Made by a program: the position numbers and the translations under genes | Notes under the pieces: generated by a model | The model's database searches: none | What the model saw: the letters and a program-made list of their open reading frames with translations, nothing else | Told to the model about the DNA's origin: nothing | Shown here: one piece after another, positions 17,761 through 27,397 of the stretch | Position numbering within the stretch: the stretch's first letter is position 1 | How the letters are laid out: every line of letters starts with the position of its first letter | DNA from: Alistipes sp. | GTDB taxonomy: Bacteria; Bacteroidota; Bacteroidia; Bacteroidales; Rikenellaceae | Length of the DNA stretch: 64,000 nt | Assembly: GCA_017631275.1 (NCBI GenBank) | Contig: JAGBTQ010000009.1 | Coordinates: forward strand, 1 to 64,000 | Direction: 5' to 3'

Positions 17761-18537
17761 TTAGTTGTTGTCGAGCCACTCCATGAAGTCTGACGTTCGG
17801 CTGCGGCTTACAATCACCTCGTCGTCGGTGTGTGGGCGCAGCTGAAGTTTGAGGCGTGTGCCGAGGTGTTTCGAGATGTTCTCGATGGCATTTATCGACA
17901 CGATGTAGCTACGCGATATGCGGAAAAAGAGGTGGGGATTTAGCATCTCCTGAATCATGTCCAACGAGTAATCTAGGAGTCGGCGTGTGCCATTTTTGCT
18001 AACCGAGTAAGTGCTCTTATCCTCTGAGTAGCAATATGCTATATCCTCGGTAGGGATTATCACAATCTTCTCGCCCGCCTTCACCGTAAAGCGCTTCTTG
18101 TACTCCCTCTTTTCGGCGAGGTTGGCGCTCGACATCATCTCCATGAGGCGCTCAATCTCGGGCGATGTGCGATTCTCAAGCCTCTCAAGACATCTTCCCC
18201 ACGCACGACGTAGCTCCTCCTCACCGATAGGCTTGAGTAGGTAGTCCACGCTATTTATTTTAAATGCCTTGAGGGCGTAGTTGTCGTAGGCGGTGGTTAT
18301 GATTACGTGTGCCGATATGTTTACACGCTCAAAAATCTCGAAACAGATGCCGTCAGAAAGTTCAACATCCATAAAAATTACATCTGCCGCATCGGGGTTC
18401 TCCTCGAGGTATTTTATGGTCGATTTTACCGATGATAGTGTTGCTACGACTTGGCTATTTGGACAACATCTATCGATAAGCTTTTTGAGGGTTAGTTGAG
18501 CAGGAATCTCGTCCTCGATGATGAGTATATTTATCAT
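17761..18537 (-). CDS. LytTR-family response regulator
   Basis: 258 aa. The receiver domain (1-120) has acidic residues IIEDE (6-10), phospho-acceptor Asp57 in IFMDVEL, Thr in ITTAY and Lys in YLLKPIGEEE. A C-terminal LytTR DNA-binding domain (about 145-250) includes the typical ISRSYIVSINAI segment. It is a transcription factor phosphorylated by the kinase encoded just upstream; the two genes overlap by 4 nt (ATGA). Targets are unknown. The divergent neighbour is the starch locus, whose regulation could involve this pair, but that is a positional inference. Confidence 0.92.
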   Translation of the reverse strand: MINILIIEDEIPAQLTLKKLIDRCCPNSQVVATLSSVKSTIKYLEENPDAADVIFMDVELSDGICFEIFERVNISAHVIITTAYDNYALKAFKINSVDYLLKPIGEEELRRAWGRCLERLENRTSPEIERLMEMMSSANLAEKREYKKRFTVKAGEKIVIIPTEDIAYCYSEDKSTYSVSKNGTRRLLDYSLDMIQEMLNPHLFFRISRSYIVSINAIENISKHLGTRLKLQLRPHTDDEVIVSRSRTSDFMEWLDNN

Positions 18538-19916
18538 ATCAATGGTAGTTTTGCAATGAACTCAGTATCAGTCTTTTCTATGATTATATCCATGCCCGTA
18601 ATGTCATGGTATTGTTGGCTTATGTTCTTCAGTCCGAGGCGTGTTGAGGGCTGTCCGTGGGTGCGTAGCTGGAGCACGTTTCTAATAATTATATAACCCT
18701 CTTCTGTGTATATCTTTATATGTAGCGGTTGCTCGCCCGAAACGATGTTGTGCTTAGTGGCATTTTCGACCAAAAGTTGGAGTGCACAGGGAACAACCAT
18801 CTTCTCCTTATTCTCCGCCTCAATCTCCACCGCAACTTGCATGCCTTCGGTAAATCGCTCCTTGAGAAGGTCGATGTACATGTTGGTAAATTCGAGCTCT
18901 TCGCTAAGCTTTACTAGGGGCTTCTGCTCGTTGTTTAGCATGTAGCGGTAGGTCGATGCGAGTTTGCGAATAAAGGCACTTGCACGCTCCGTCTCCTGCT
19001 CCTGTACAAGGTAGTCGAGGATGCCCAGCGAGTTGAACAAGAAGTGGGGGTTAAGTTGCTGTTTTAGACGCTCATATTGATACTCTGAGCGGTGTTTCTG
19101 TTCGCGCTCCTCACGTAGCCCCTGTTGCGAGATTGTAGATAGTCGCACGAGGGTGCATATCGTGATTGTGAGTATATCCATGAGTAGCGCTGCCGAGAGC
19201 GTTCGTGTGAACGGAAGTAGGGCAAATGTGTTGTCGTTTAGCGTTGGCAGCCCATAGTATGTTACCACCGCAGTGACTACTGGTATGATGGTGATTGATA
19301 GGTAGATATGACGTAATATCGTGCTTAGGTTGAAGTTGTTGAGTGCGCTATTTGGGATACGCATAGCAACGATGATGTTGCCTACGATTACTATTAATAG
19401 TGCCCATGTGTTGCTCAGTATGTTGCTAATTTCGCCAAGCAGGGTGCTGCTGTCATGTAACTCCGAGTTGAAGAGTATGTAGTAGAGCAGTCGGAGCACC
19501 AGGATAGATATCGCTGCCCCTATGATGTTGCGTGCCGAGGTGTTCCATTTGCCACTATATGCCAGGCGACCCTTTGCACGGCTTGTTATTATGTCGGTCA
19601 GCAGACCCATGGCAAGCGTGATGATAAATGTTGAGATACCTGGCGCGATGGTCTCGTTATGCAATATCGAACTGAGTGGCTGCCATAGCCATGAGCCGAT
19701 GACGTATCCGCATAATGTTGCTAGGAGTGTGAGAAATGCCATCACCTCTACACGCACGTTGTTGCGCATCGAGATGATTATGACCATTGTTATTGTCAGC
19801 ACCGTGAGCAGTATGTCGTCGTGATAGTCGAGCAGTCGGCTAATCACCGCTACGCCGAAGTGGAGTAGGGCAAAAAGCAAGACGATTGCTATGTTTTTTG
19901 TGCGGTGCTGTTTCAT
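18534..19916 (-). CDS. Membrane sensor histidine kinase (His_kinase / LytS type)
   Basis: 460 aa. About eight hydrophobic helices fill residues 10-250. A short coiled coil leads to the His_kinase domain with QQLNPHFLFNSLGILDYL, whose His is the phospho-acceptor. The C-terminal HATPase has VENATKHNIVS. There is no periplasmic sensor domain, so the signal is probably sensed within the membrane. The start is set at ATG 19916 (MKQHRTKN). An upstream ATG at 20006 is in frame but a TATCTTTG -7 box (19937-19944) lies between the two, so the longer form would need another promoter. It pairs with the downstream LytTR regulator. Confidence 0.88.
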   Translation of the reverse strand: MKQHRTKNIAIVLLFALLHFGVAVISRLLDYHDDILLTVLTITMVIIISMRNNVRVEVMAFLTLLATLCGYVIGSWLWQPLSSILHNETIAPGISTFIITLAMGLLTDIITSRAKGRLAYSGKWNTSARNIIGAAISILVLRLLYYILFNSELHDSSTLLGEISNILSNTWALLIVIVGNIIVAMRIPNSALNNFNLSTILRHIYLSITIIPVVTAVVTYYGLPTLNDNTFALLPFTRTLSAALLMDILTITICTLVRLSTISQQGLREEREQKHRSEYQYERLKQQLNPHFLFNSLGILDYLVQEQETERASAFIRKLASTYRYMLNNEQKPLVKLSEELEFTNMYIDLLKERFTEGMQVAVEIEAENKEKMVVPCALQLLVENATKHNIVSGEQPLHIKIYTEEGYIIIRNVLQLRTHGQPSTRLGLKNISQQYHDITGMDIIIEKTDTEFIAKLPLI

Positions 19917-19936
19917 TGTTTTGCGATGTGTGAAGA

Positions 19937-19944
19937 CAAAGATA
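19937..19944 (-). promoter_or_regulatory. -7 promoter element of the histidine kinase operon
   Basis: TATCTTTG on the minus strand lies 20 nt before ATG 19916, with a near-consensus TTTC 20 nt upstream. It supports the shorter kinase start. Confidence 0.55.
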
Positions 19945-20050
19945 TGAATAAAAAAGCAAATTACGAAACTCAAGCCAAAATTTCCACTCCTATGAGTGTC
20001 GTGCATAAAATTCCGTTCGGCTTAAATATTATGCATTTCGTCACTATTAT

Positions 20051-20075
20051 ATACCCTTTGGGTATTTTATATTTG
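20051..20075 (+). promoter_or_regulatory. Candidate promoter and operator of the starch locus
   Basis: The palindrome ATACCCTTTGGGTAT (20051-20065) lies just upstream of a -7 box TATATTTG (20068-20075), about 107 nt before the MFS start codon. The palindrome could be a regulator site. The -33 element is not clear. The gap 19917-20182 contains no gene. Confidence 0.45.
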
Positions 20076-20182
20076 GTTATGTGAAAAAAAAATGTCAAAT
20101 TTGTATTGTTATGATTGTATGGTTATTAAAATTATTTAATAATACTGCTAACGAATTAACTTAAATACACAAATAAATCATC

Positions 20183-21541
20183 ATGCAAAAACCTACACTC
20201 TCTTTCGGACAGATGTGGAATCTGAGCTTTGGATTCTTCGGCGTGCAGATTGCTTATGCATTGCAGAGTGCCAACATCAGTCGTATTTTTGCAACGTTGG
20301 GTGCCGACCCACACACGTTGAGTTTCTTCTGGGTATTGCCTCCATTGATGGGTATGATCGTTCAGCCTATCGTAGGCTCGATGAGCGACAAGACATGGTG
20401 CAAGTGGGGCCGTCGTAAGCCTTATCTCTATGTTGGAGCTATCGTAGCGGTTATCGTTATGGCGCTTCTGCCAAACTCTGGTAGCTTCGACATGACCGTC
20501 AAGGCGGCGTTGGCATTTGGTGCTATCATGCTTATGTTGCTCGACACCTCAATCAATATGGCTATGCAGCCATTCAAGATGATGGTGGGCGACATGGTTA
20601 ACGAGGAGCAGAAGACTAAGGCTTACTCTATCCAGAGCTTGTTGTGCAACGCAGGTTCGTTGGTGGGTTACCTTTTCCCATACATCTTCACATGGGTTGG
20701 TGTTAAGAGCGTTGCTCCCGAGGGTCAGATTCCAGACTCGGTGACTTGGTCATTCTACATTGGTGCCGCTATCCTTATCCTCTGCGTGCTCTACACTGGC
20801 GCAAAGGTCAAGGAGTGGAACCCTGAGGATTATGCTAAGTATAATGGCATCAAGGAGGAGGACAAGCAGGAGAGCACAAACCTTGTGCACCTCTTGTTGC
20901 ATGCCCCTAAGGCATTCTGGCAGATTGGTCTTGTTCAGTTCTTCTCATGGTTTGCATTCCTCTACATGTGGACATACACCACAGGTGGTATTGCCGAGAC
21001 TGTGTGGGGTACAGTGAATACTGCCTCTAAGGAGTATCAGATGGCGGGCGACTGGACTGGCGTGTTGTTCGCTGTTCAGGCTATCGGCTCAATTTTGTGG
21101 GCTATGGTTATCCCTCAGTTCCGCAGCTCAAAGGTGGCTTACTCGCTAAGCTTGGTGCTTGGTGCCGTAGGTTTTATCTCTACATACTTCATTCACGACC
21201 AATATCTACTCTTCGTGTCGTTCTTGCTCATTGGTTGCGCGTGGGCTGCTATGTTGGCTCTTCCTTTTGCGCTTCTCACAAACTCACTCTCGGGCAAGTC
21301 ACTCGGCTCGTACATGGGTCTTTTCAACTGCACTATCTGCCTTCCACAGATTGTTGCATCGTTGGTTGGTGGCACAATCTTCGGCTTGTTTGGTGGTAAG
21401 ATGGTAGATGTTACCACTGCTGCGGGCGAGGTTACTCAGGTGCAGAGTGGTCAGATTATGATGCTCGTTGTTGCGGGTGTTGCCTTGTTGCTTGGTGCAG
21501 TTGCAGTGTTTGGCATTTCGACAAAGAAGCTGAAGGCTTAA
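20183..21541 (+). CDS. MFS sugar transporter (maltose/maltodextrin type)
   Basis: 452 aa with twelve hydrophobic helices and no signal peptide. The N-terminal MWNLSFGFFGVQIAYALQ, the SDKTWCKWGRRKPYL loop (about 68-82) and PIVGSMSDK are typical of the SLC45/GPH-like sugar porters common in Bacteroidota maltose loci. It probably imports maltose or short maltodextrins from periplasm to cytoplasm by proton symport. It is the first gene of the plus-strand starch locus, 63 nt before susC. Uptake across the inner membrane fits the presence of a cytoplasmic amylase further on. Substrate assignment rests on context. Confidence 0.85.
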   Translation: MQKPTLSFGQMWNLSFGFFGVQIAYALQSANISRIFATLGADPHTLSFFWVLPPLMGMIVQPIVGSMSDKTWCKWGRRKPYLYVGAIVAVIVMALLPNSGSFDMTVKAALAFGAIMLMLLDTSINMAMQPFKMMVGDMVNEEQKTKAYSIQSLLCNAGSLVGYLFPYIFTWVGVKSVAPEGQIPDSVTWSFYIGAAILILCVLYTGAKVKEWNPEDYAKYNGIKEEDKQESTNLVHLLLHAPKAFWQIGLVQFFSWFAFLYMWTYTTGGIAETVWGTVNTASKEYQMAGDWTGVLFAVQAIGSILWAMVIPQFRSSKVAYSLSLVLGAVGFISTYFIHDQYLLFVSFLLIGCAWAAMLALPFALLTNSLSGKSLGSYMGLFNCTICLPQIVASLVGGTIFGLFGGKMVDVTTAAGEVTQVQSGQIMMLVVAGVALLLGAVAVFGISTKKLKA

Positions 21542-21604
21542 TTTAAAGTGTGCAACGAAATAAACACAATAACTTATTAACTTATTAACTAACACTAAAA
21601 CACT

Positions 21605-24600
21605 ATGAGAAAATTCTTAACTATGTGTTTGGGTTTGGCTATTCTAGCAATGGCTATTCCCGCCCAAGTGTTTGCGCAGAGCAAATACGAGGTTAAGGGT
21701 GTGGTGGTTGATACTACCGGAACACCGGTTATTGGTGCCTCTGTTGTTGAGCAGGGTACAACCAATGGTGTCACCACAGATCTTAACGGTCAGTACGTTC
21801 TTCGCGTACAGAGTGCCGAGTCTGTAGTCGCAATCACCTACATTGGCTACAAGACACAGACGCTTGTTGCGTCATCTGAGCTCCTCAAGAATGTTGTTTT
21901 GGAGGAGGACTCTGAGATGATTGACGACGTTGTGATTATCGGTTACGGTACTGTTAAGAAGGACGACTTGACAGGTTCTGTTGTTGCTGTTAAGGCTGAC
22001 GAGCTTAACCGTGGTGCTGTCGTATCTACACAGGATATGATGCAGGGTAAGGTTCCTGGCTTGCAGGTTATCCCTGGCGATGGTGGTCCTAACTCAGGCT
22101 CTACTATCCGTATCCGTGGTGCAGCATCTTTGAACGCTTCTAACGACCCACTTATCGTTATCGACGGTGTGCCTGTGGCAAGCGATGCTGGTTCGGGTAT
22201 GGCTAACCCATTGTCGTTGGTAAACCCTAATGACATCGAGTCGTTCACCGTGTTGAAGGATGCATCTGCTGCTGCTATCTATGGTTCACGTGCCTCTAAC
22301 GGTGTTATTATCATTACCACTAAGAAGGGTCGTGGCAACAAGCTAAATGTGTCATACAACGGTTCGTTCAGCGTATCTACAAACACTGATCGCATTCAGA
22401 CTATGACTCCTGAGCAGTTCCGCAGCCACATGGAGGAGCACTTCCCAGTAGGTACTACCAATGGCGATGCAGCAGCTCCATTTATGGGCGAGGCAAACAC
22501 CGATTGGCAGAGCCTTATCTTCCGTACTGGTCTTTCACACGACCACAACGTGAGCGTATATGGCAACTACAAGAAGGATCGTGTTGTTGAGCTTCCTTAC
22601 CGTGCATCTTTGGGCTACACAGGTCAGCAGGGTACATTGCACACATCTAAGTTTGATCGTGCTACTCTCGACATTAGCCTTACTCCTAAGTTCCTCAACG
22701 ATCACCTTTCTTTGTCGCTCAATGCTAAGGGTGTTTACTCACACCAGAACTATGCTGATAGCGGTGCAGTAGGTACTGCAGCCTTCTTCAACCCAACAGT
22801 TGATCCATATTGGAGAAAAGATGATGGCTCTATCGACTACGAGACTACTAATGGTTACTATAACATTGGTGTAAACGAGGATCGTGGCGAGCTCTTCTCT
22901 CCAAACACTCTTGCAGCTATCAACCCATTGTCAATGTTGTACGATGTTGAGAAGTATTCTAACACTTACCGCGCTTTGGGTAACTTCGCTATTGACTATA
23001 AGGTACACGGCTTCGAGGCTTTGCGCTTCAACCTTAACCTTGGTTTGGACTGGTCAAAGACTAAGGAGTATGACGGTGTAAATCCTGGCTCTATTCAGGC
23101 ATACCGCGACTCTGAGGCTAAGGGCTGGGGTAAGTACACCGATAAGGATTGGTTCCGTCGTAACCAGGTTCTTGACTTCTACGCTAACTACAACGAGTCA
23201 TGGGGCGATCACAACCTCGACGCTATGCTCGGTTACTCATGGCAGCACTTCTACAGCGCTGACCGCAACATCACCTTCTACAACGAGACTGGTGAGCAGT
23301 ATGAGAAGAGCACAGGTGTTTGGGGCCGTCAGGAGAGCTATCTCGTATCATTCTATGGTCGTGTAAACTACTCTTACGCTTCACGCTACTTGTTCACTGT
23401 TACTCTTCGTGCCGATGGTTCATCAAAGTTTGCTAAGGGCAACCGCTGGGGTTACTTCCCATCAGCAGCCTTCGCTTGGAACATTCTCAACGAGCCATTC
23501 ATGGAGGGCCAGGACGTAGTATCTAACTTGAAGTTCCGTTTGGGCTATGGTGAGACTGGTCAGCAGGAGATTGGTAACTACATGTATCTTGCACGTTACT
23601 CAGTATCTGAGAACGACCTTTCACACATGGCTAACATGGGTAGCGATGGTCTAAGCCACATGCTTGCACCTGCTGCCTACGATCCTAACATTCGTTGGGA
23701 GAGCACAACTACTTACAACGCTGGTATCGACTTCGGTTTCCTTGATGGCTTGATCAACGGTAGCATCGATATCTACCGTCGTGACACTAAGGATCTTCTT
23801 AACTGGGTTACTACACCTATGGGTGCTAACTTCGGTACTAACCTCCTTACTAACGTTGGTTCTATGCGTAACCAGGGTGTTGAGTTCTCATTGGACTTTA
23901 ACCCAGTTCGCACTGCTGATTGGAGCTTGCGCTTCGGTATCAATGGTACATTCCAGGATACTAAGTTCACTAAGCTTAACAACATGGGCGACGAGGATTA
24001 CGCTATCTTCATGAACTCTCCAGGTACTGGTACTGGTGGTAACGACCTTCAGTTCCACAAGGTGGGCCACTCACCATACTCATTCTACGTATTCGAGCAG
24101 GGTTACGATGCTGATGGCAACCCTATCCAGAATGGTTTCGTAGATCGTAGCGGCGATGGTAAGATCAGCGAGGCTGACCGTTACTTCTCAGACAAGAGCC
24201 CAGCGCCAGACTTCTTCTATGGTGTAAACCTCAAGCTCAGCTACAAGAATTGGGACTTTGGTTTCAACGGTCACGGCTCAGTAGGCAACTATGTGTTCAA
24301 CAGCTTCTATGCTCAGAACTCATCAGCACGTATCGACACTCGTGGTGGTTTGTCTAACTTTGCAACAACTGTTCTTCGCACAGGCTGGACTAAGACATCG
24401 TCACCACAGCAGGATCGTTCTGATCTCTACTTGGAGGATGCCTCTTTCTTCCGTTTGGACGACATCAACCTTGGTTATACATTCAACAATGTTAACAACA
24501 GCGGTCTTGACCTTCGTCTTGCTGCAGGTGTTCAGAATGTATTCGTTCTTACTAAGTATAGCGGTGTAGACCCTGAGGTATCGGGCGTAGCAGGTATCGA

Positions 24601-24658
24601 TGGCACTATTTGGCCACGTCCACGTATCTACTCAGTACGTCTTAGCCTTAATTTCTAA
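21605..24658 (+). CDS. susC: SusC-family TonB-dependent outer-membrane transporter
   Basis: 1017 aa. The signal peptide (1-25, ending VFAQ) precedes a carboxypeptidase-like regulatory domain (about 29-105, VKGVVVDTTGTPVIGASV). Next come the TonB box and plug region with GYGTVKKDDLTGSV (about 117-130) and IRIRGAASLNASNDPL (about 167-182). The rest is a 22-strand barrel ending in aromatic SVRLSLNF. It imports oligosaccharides bound by the SusD partner encoded 21 nt downstream, using energy from TonB-ExbBD. Neighbouring alpha-amylases make maltooligosaccharides the likely cargo. There is no N-terminal STN domain, so no anti-sigma signalling is expected. Confidence 0.95.
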   Translation: MRKFLTMCLGLAILAMAIPAQVFAQSKYEVKGVVVDTTGTPVIGASVVEQGTTNGVTTDLNGQYVLRVQSAESVVAITYIGYKTQTLVASSELLKNVVLEEDSEMIDDVVIIGYGTVKKDDLTGSVVAVKADELNRGAVVSTQDMMQGKVPGLQVIPGDGGPNSGSTIRIRGAASLNASNDPLIVIDGVPVASDAGSGMANPLSLVNPNDIESFTVLKDASAAAIYGSRASNGVIIITTKKGRGNKLNVSYNGSFSVSTNTDRIQTMTPEQFRSHMEEHFPVGTTNGDAAAPFMGEANTDWQSLIFRTGLSHDHNVSVYGNYKKDRVVELPYRASLGYTGQQGTLHTSKFDRATLDISLTPKFLNDHLSLSLNAKGVYSHQNYADSGAVGTAAFFNPTVDPYWRKDDGSIDYETTNGYYNIGVNEDRGELFSPNTLAAINPLSMLYDVEKYSNTYRALGNFAIDYKVHGFEALRFNLNLGLDWSKTKEYDGVNPGSIQAYRDSEAKGWGKYTDKDWFRRNQVLDFYANYNESWGDHNLDAMLGYSWQHFYSADRNITFYNETGEQYEKSTGVWGRQESYLVSFYGRVNYSYASRYLFTVTLRADGSSKFAKGNRWGYFPSAAFAWNILNEPFMEGQDVVSNLKFRLGYGETGQQEIGNYMYLARYSVSENDLSHMANMGSDGLSHMLAPAAYDPNIRWESTTTYNAGIDFGFLDGLINGSIDIYRRDTKDLLNWVTTPMGANFGTNLLTNVGSMRNQGVEFSLDFNPVRTADWSLRFGINGTFQDTKFTKLNNMGDEDYAIFMNSPGTGTGGNDLQFHKVGHSPYSFYVFEQGYDADGNPIQNGFVDRSGDGKISEADRYFSDKSPAPDFFYGVNLKLSYKNWDFGFNGHGSVGNYVFNSFYAQNSSARIDTRGGLSNFATTVLRTGWTKTSSPQQDRSDLYLEDASFFRLDDINLGYTFNNVNNSGLDLRLAAGVQNVFVLTKYSGVDPEVSGVAGIDGTIWPRPRIYSVRLSLNF

Positions 24659-24679
24659 TCAATTAAAAAGAGAATAACA

Positions 24680-26407
24680 ATGAAGACAAAATATATTGTT
24701 GCCGCATTTGCATGTGCGTTGTTGACTCTTACCTCATGTATCCAGGATCTTGAGACCCTCCCACTAAACCCATGGGATACTACCTCAGAGACTGCTTATG
24801 GTAAGGATCGTACTGCTTATGTTCAGGGTCTTGCAAAGCTCTATTTTAACTTCACATCAAACGACACTACCGACCTTTTGGTTAGTGACGCTGGTGCATC
24901 TGAGCTTATCCGTTCATTCTGGAGCTGCCAGGAGGTATCTACCGACGAGGTAAAGTGTGCTTGGGGTGACGCTTGGGCAGAGGCTATTAATACTAATATG
25001 TACGACGACTCAGAGAACGACATGGTTTATGGTGTCTTTGTTCGTACATTGCAGGGTATCTCTTATATCAACGAGTATCTTCGTCAGACTACTGACGAGA
25101 AGCTCGACTCACGTGGTGTAGATGCTGCGCTTAAGGCTGAGATTAAGGGCTTCCGTGCTGAGGCTCGCTTCTTGCGCGCTTACTTCTACTGGATGGCTAT
25201 GGATATCTTCGGTGATGTTCCTTTCACCGACGAGAACTCTGAGTTCGGTTCAGTAAATCCTAAGCAGAAGCCACGTAAGGAGGTTTACGCATTCATCGTA
25301 AGCGAGTTGGAGGATTTGGCTTCGGAGGGTTCAGCTATGCCTGAGGCTGCCTCTAACCGTCCACGTGCCGACAAGGGTGCTGTTCTTGGTCTTTTGGCTC
25401 GTGTATATCTCAACGCTGAGGTTTACACAGGTACTCCAGCATGGGAGGAGTGTAAGAGCGCTTGCGAGCGTATCTACGCTTTGGGCAAGTACAACCTTGC
25501 AACCAACTATGCAAGCTTGTTCCGTGGCGATAACGGCGAGAACCCTGATGCTTACAACGAGTTCTTGTTCTCGGCTTACTACGATCAGACCTCTGCTCAG
25601 TCATGGGGTGGTGGTACCTTCCTTACTTGCGGTGCTGCTGACGCTGCTGAGATCCTTGGCGATACTGATATTGTTCACGAGGAGAAGACTAACGACAAGG
25701 GCGAGTTGGAGACTATCTATAAGAAGGAGTCACGCCTTGGCATAGGTAACGGCTGGTTGGGCTTGCACATCCACGAGCAGTTTATCAACACTCACTTTGC
25801 TCCTGAGAATGTAACATGGGGCGAGGATGGCTCATTCACTATGAAGGATAAGCGTGGTGCTGGTGCATTCCACACTGCACGCCGTACTAAGGGTGACTTC
25901 TCAGAGCTTCAGAATACCTTTGCTCAGGGCTGGGGTTGCTGGAAGTTCAACAACATTCCTCACAACGAGACAGGCCTTGAGTTCTGGGAGCGTACAGGCT
26001 CACCTGATAAGGTTACTGACATCGACTACCCATTGATTCGTTTGGGTGAGATTCACCTTATCTATGCTGAGGCATGTGTTCGTTTGGGTCAGGGCGCTGT
26101 TGCCGAGGCTAAGGTTAATGAGTTGGCTGCACGTGCTGGTGTAGAGTATCAGAACTACCCAACAGCATGGAACGACGAGGCTATGAAGTGGTTCCGCGAG
26201 GAGCGCGCACGCGAGCTCTTCTGGGAGGGTCACCGTCGTACCGACCTTATCCGCTACAACTCTTACTGCGAGGATTCTTACCTCTGGCCATTCAAGGGTG
26301 GCGACGCTAAGACAGGTAAGGCATTCCCTGAGTACAAGAAGCTCTTTGCTATTCCAGTATCTCAGCTCCTTGCTAACCCAGAGCTTAAGAACCCAGTAGG
26401 TTATTAA
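24680..26407 (+). CDS. susD: SusD/RagB-family starch-binding lipoprotein
   Basis: 575 aa. The signal peptide ends in the lipobox LTLTSC (Cys20). The helical TPR-like scaffold of the SusD family follows, with RAEARFLRAYFYWMAMDIFGDVPF (about residues 160-185, shown by its start RAEARFLRA). The C-terminal region has LIRLGEIHLIYAEACVR and EERARELFWEGHRRTDLIRY (its first part), hallmark RagB/SusD blocks. It is the surface lid of the SusC transporter and binds the glycan. Aromatic residues that could stack on a maltooligosaccharide arc are present, but the binding site cannot be assigned without a structure. Confidence 0.95.
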   Translation: MKTKYIVAAFACALLTLTSCIQDLETLPLNPWDTTSETAYGKDRTAYVQGLAKLYFNFTSNDTTDLLVSDAGASELIRSFWSCQEVSTDEVKCAWGDAWAEAINTNMYDDSENDMVYGVFVRTLQGISYINEYLRQTTDEKLDSRGVDAALKAEIKGFRAEARFLRAYFYWMAMDIFGDVPFTDENSEFGSVNPKQKPRKEVYAFIVSELEDLASEGSAMPEAASNRPRADKGAVLGLLARVYLNAEVYTGTPAWEECKSACERIYALGKYNLATNYASLFRGDNGENPDAYNEFLFSAYYDQTSAQSWGGGTFLTCGAADAAEILGDTDIVHEEKTNDKGELETIYKKESRLGIGNGWLGLHIHEQFINTHFAPENVTWGEDGSFTMKDKRGAGAFHTARRTKGDFSELQNTFAQGWGCWKFNNIPHNETGLEFWERTGSPDKVTDIDYPLIRLGEIHLIYAEACVRLGQGAVAEAKVNELAARAGVEYQNYPTAWNDEAMKWFREERARELFWEGHRRTDLIRYNSYCEDSYLWPFKGGDAKTGKAFPEYKKLFAIPVSQLLANPELKNPVGY

Positions 26408-26468
26408 TAACCAAACAAAATTTTTATAACCCATTTTTATTTATTAACAAATTAAATTTTTTAAAACT

Positions 26469-27266
26469 ATGAAACTTGTAAAGTTTTTTGCAGTAGCTGT
26501 AGCAGCTGTTGCAATGTTTGCAGCTTGTGAGCCAAACAACAATCAGGGCAACCAGGGTGGTGGTGTTATCACACAGGAGACTCTTAAGGTTTACGCTAAC
26601 GTAGAGGCTACTGATTGGACAACTGTAGGCGTTTGGGCTTGGAACGACGCTGAGGGTGCTAACTACACTGGTGGTGAGTGGCCAGGTGAGCAGCTTACTG
26701 AGACTGAGATTGTTGATGGTAAGACTTGCTACGTATGGAACGCTCCAAAGGAGATCGCTGGTATGGAGATCGGTTTCATTGTAAACGACTTCGGTACTAA
26801 TGGTAAGCAGACTGTTGACCTTACACTCGTTGTTGAGGACGGTGCAATGATCGTTCTTACTTCTGAGGGTTCTGATGGCAAGTGGTTGGCATCTGTAAAC
26901 GGCGAGGAGACTGAGGAGCCAGAGCAGAAGCCAGAGCCAGTTCTTGTTCTTGGCGAGCACACATGGGGTCTTATCGGCTCATTCAACGAGTGGTCAGCTG
27001 ACGTAGCTATGGAGATCGTTGATGGTTGGGCTGTTGCTACTATCACTGTTGACGCTGGTGCTGAGTTCAAGGTACGTGCTGACGGCGGTTGGGATAATAA
27101 CTACGGCTTCGCTGCTACTGAGGAGATGCCTTCAATCCCTGTTGACGGTACTCAGTTCCCTGCAACTTACAACGTTGGTAACCTTAAGGTTGATGAGGCT
27201 GGTACTTACGAGGTATCATTCACTATCGAGGGTGAGAACGAGTACTTCAAGGTTTTGAAGAAGTAA
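26469..27266 (+). CDS. SusE/SusF-like surface starch-binding lipoprotein
   Basis: 265 aa. The signal peptide ends in the lipobox MFAAC (Cys19). Two modules follow: a CBM26-like domain (about 38-145) with WTTVGVWAWND and GEWPGEQL, then a SusE/F-type domain (about 165-265) beginning WGLIGSFNEWSADVAM. Acidic Pro/Glu linker EEPEQKPEPV joins them. It binds starch at the cell surface. It is shorter than SusE or SusF of Bacteroides thetaiotaomicron, which carry two and three CBMs in larger proteins. It follows susD by 61 nt and is followed by two strong hairpins, which may set its higher mRNA level relative to the amylases. Confidence 0.85.
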   Translation: MKLVKFFAVAVAAVAMFAACEPNNNQGNQGGGVITQETLKVYANVEATDWTTVGVWAWNDAEGANYTGGEWPGEQLTETEIVDGKTCYVWNAPKEIAGMEIGFIVNDFGTNGKQTVDLTLVVEDGAMIVLTSEGSDGKWLASVNGEETEEPEQKPEPVLVLGEHTWGLIGSFNEWSADVAMEIVDGWAVATITVDAGAEFKVRADGGWDNNYGFAATEEMPSIPVDGTQFPATYNVGNLKVDEAGTYEVSFTIEGENEYFKVLKK

Positions 27267-27279
27267 TCACACCTTAATA

Positions 27280-27347
27280 ATATCACGTGCGTGTGCGCAC
27301 GCACGTGATATCCTTTGGTCGGTGGGCTTTGATCGGCCCTCCGACCC
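27280..27347 (+). promoter_or_regulatory. Tandem hairpins between the binding-protein and amylase genes
   Basis: First hairpin: a perfect 14-bp stem ATATCACGTGCGTG/CACGCACGTGATAT (27280-27293 with 27298-27311) and loop TGCG. Second: GGTCGG/CCGACC with inner GGGC/GCCC (about 27317-27347). Neither is followed by a T run, so mRNA stabilisation or processing is more likely than termination. Confidence 0.7.
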
Positions 27348-27397
27348 CTAAATGCCGACGAGGCTGTGTAGAGGACAATAACTAACACACAAACTAT

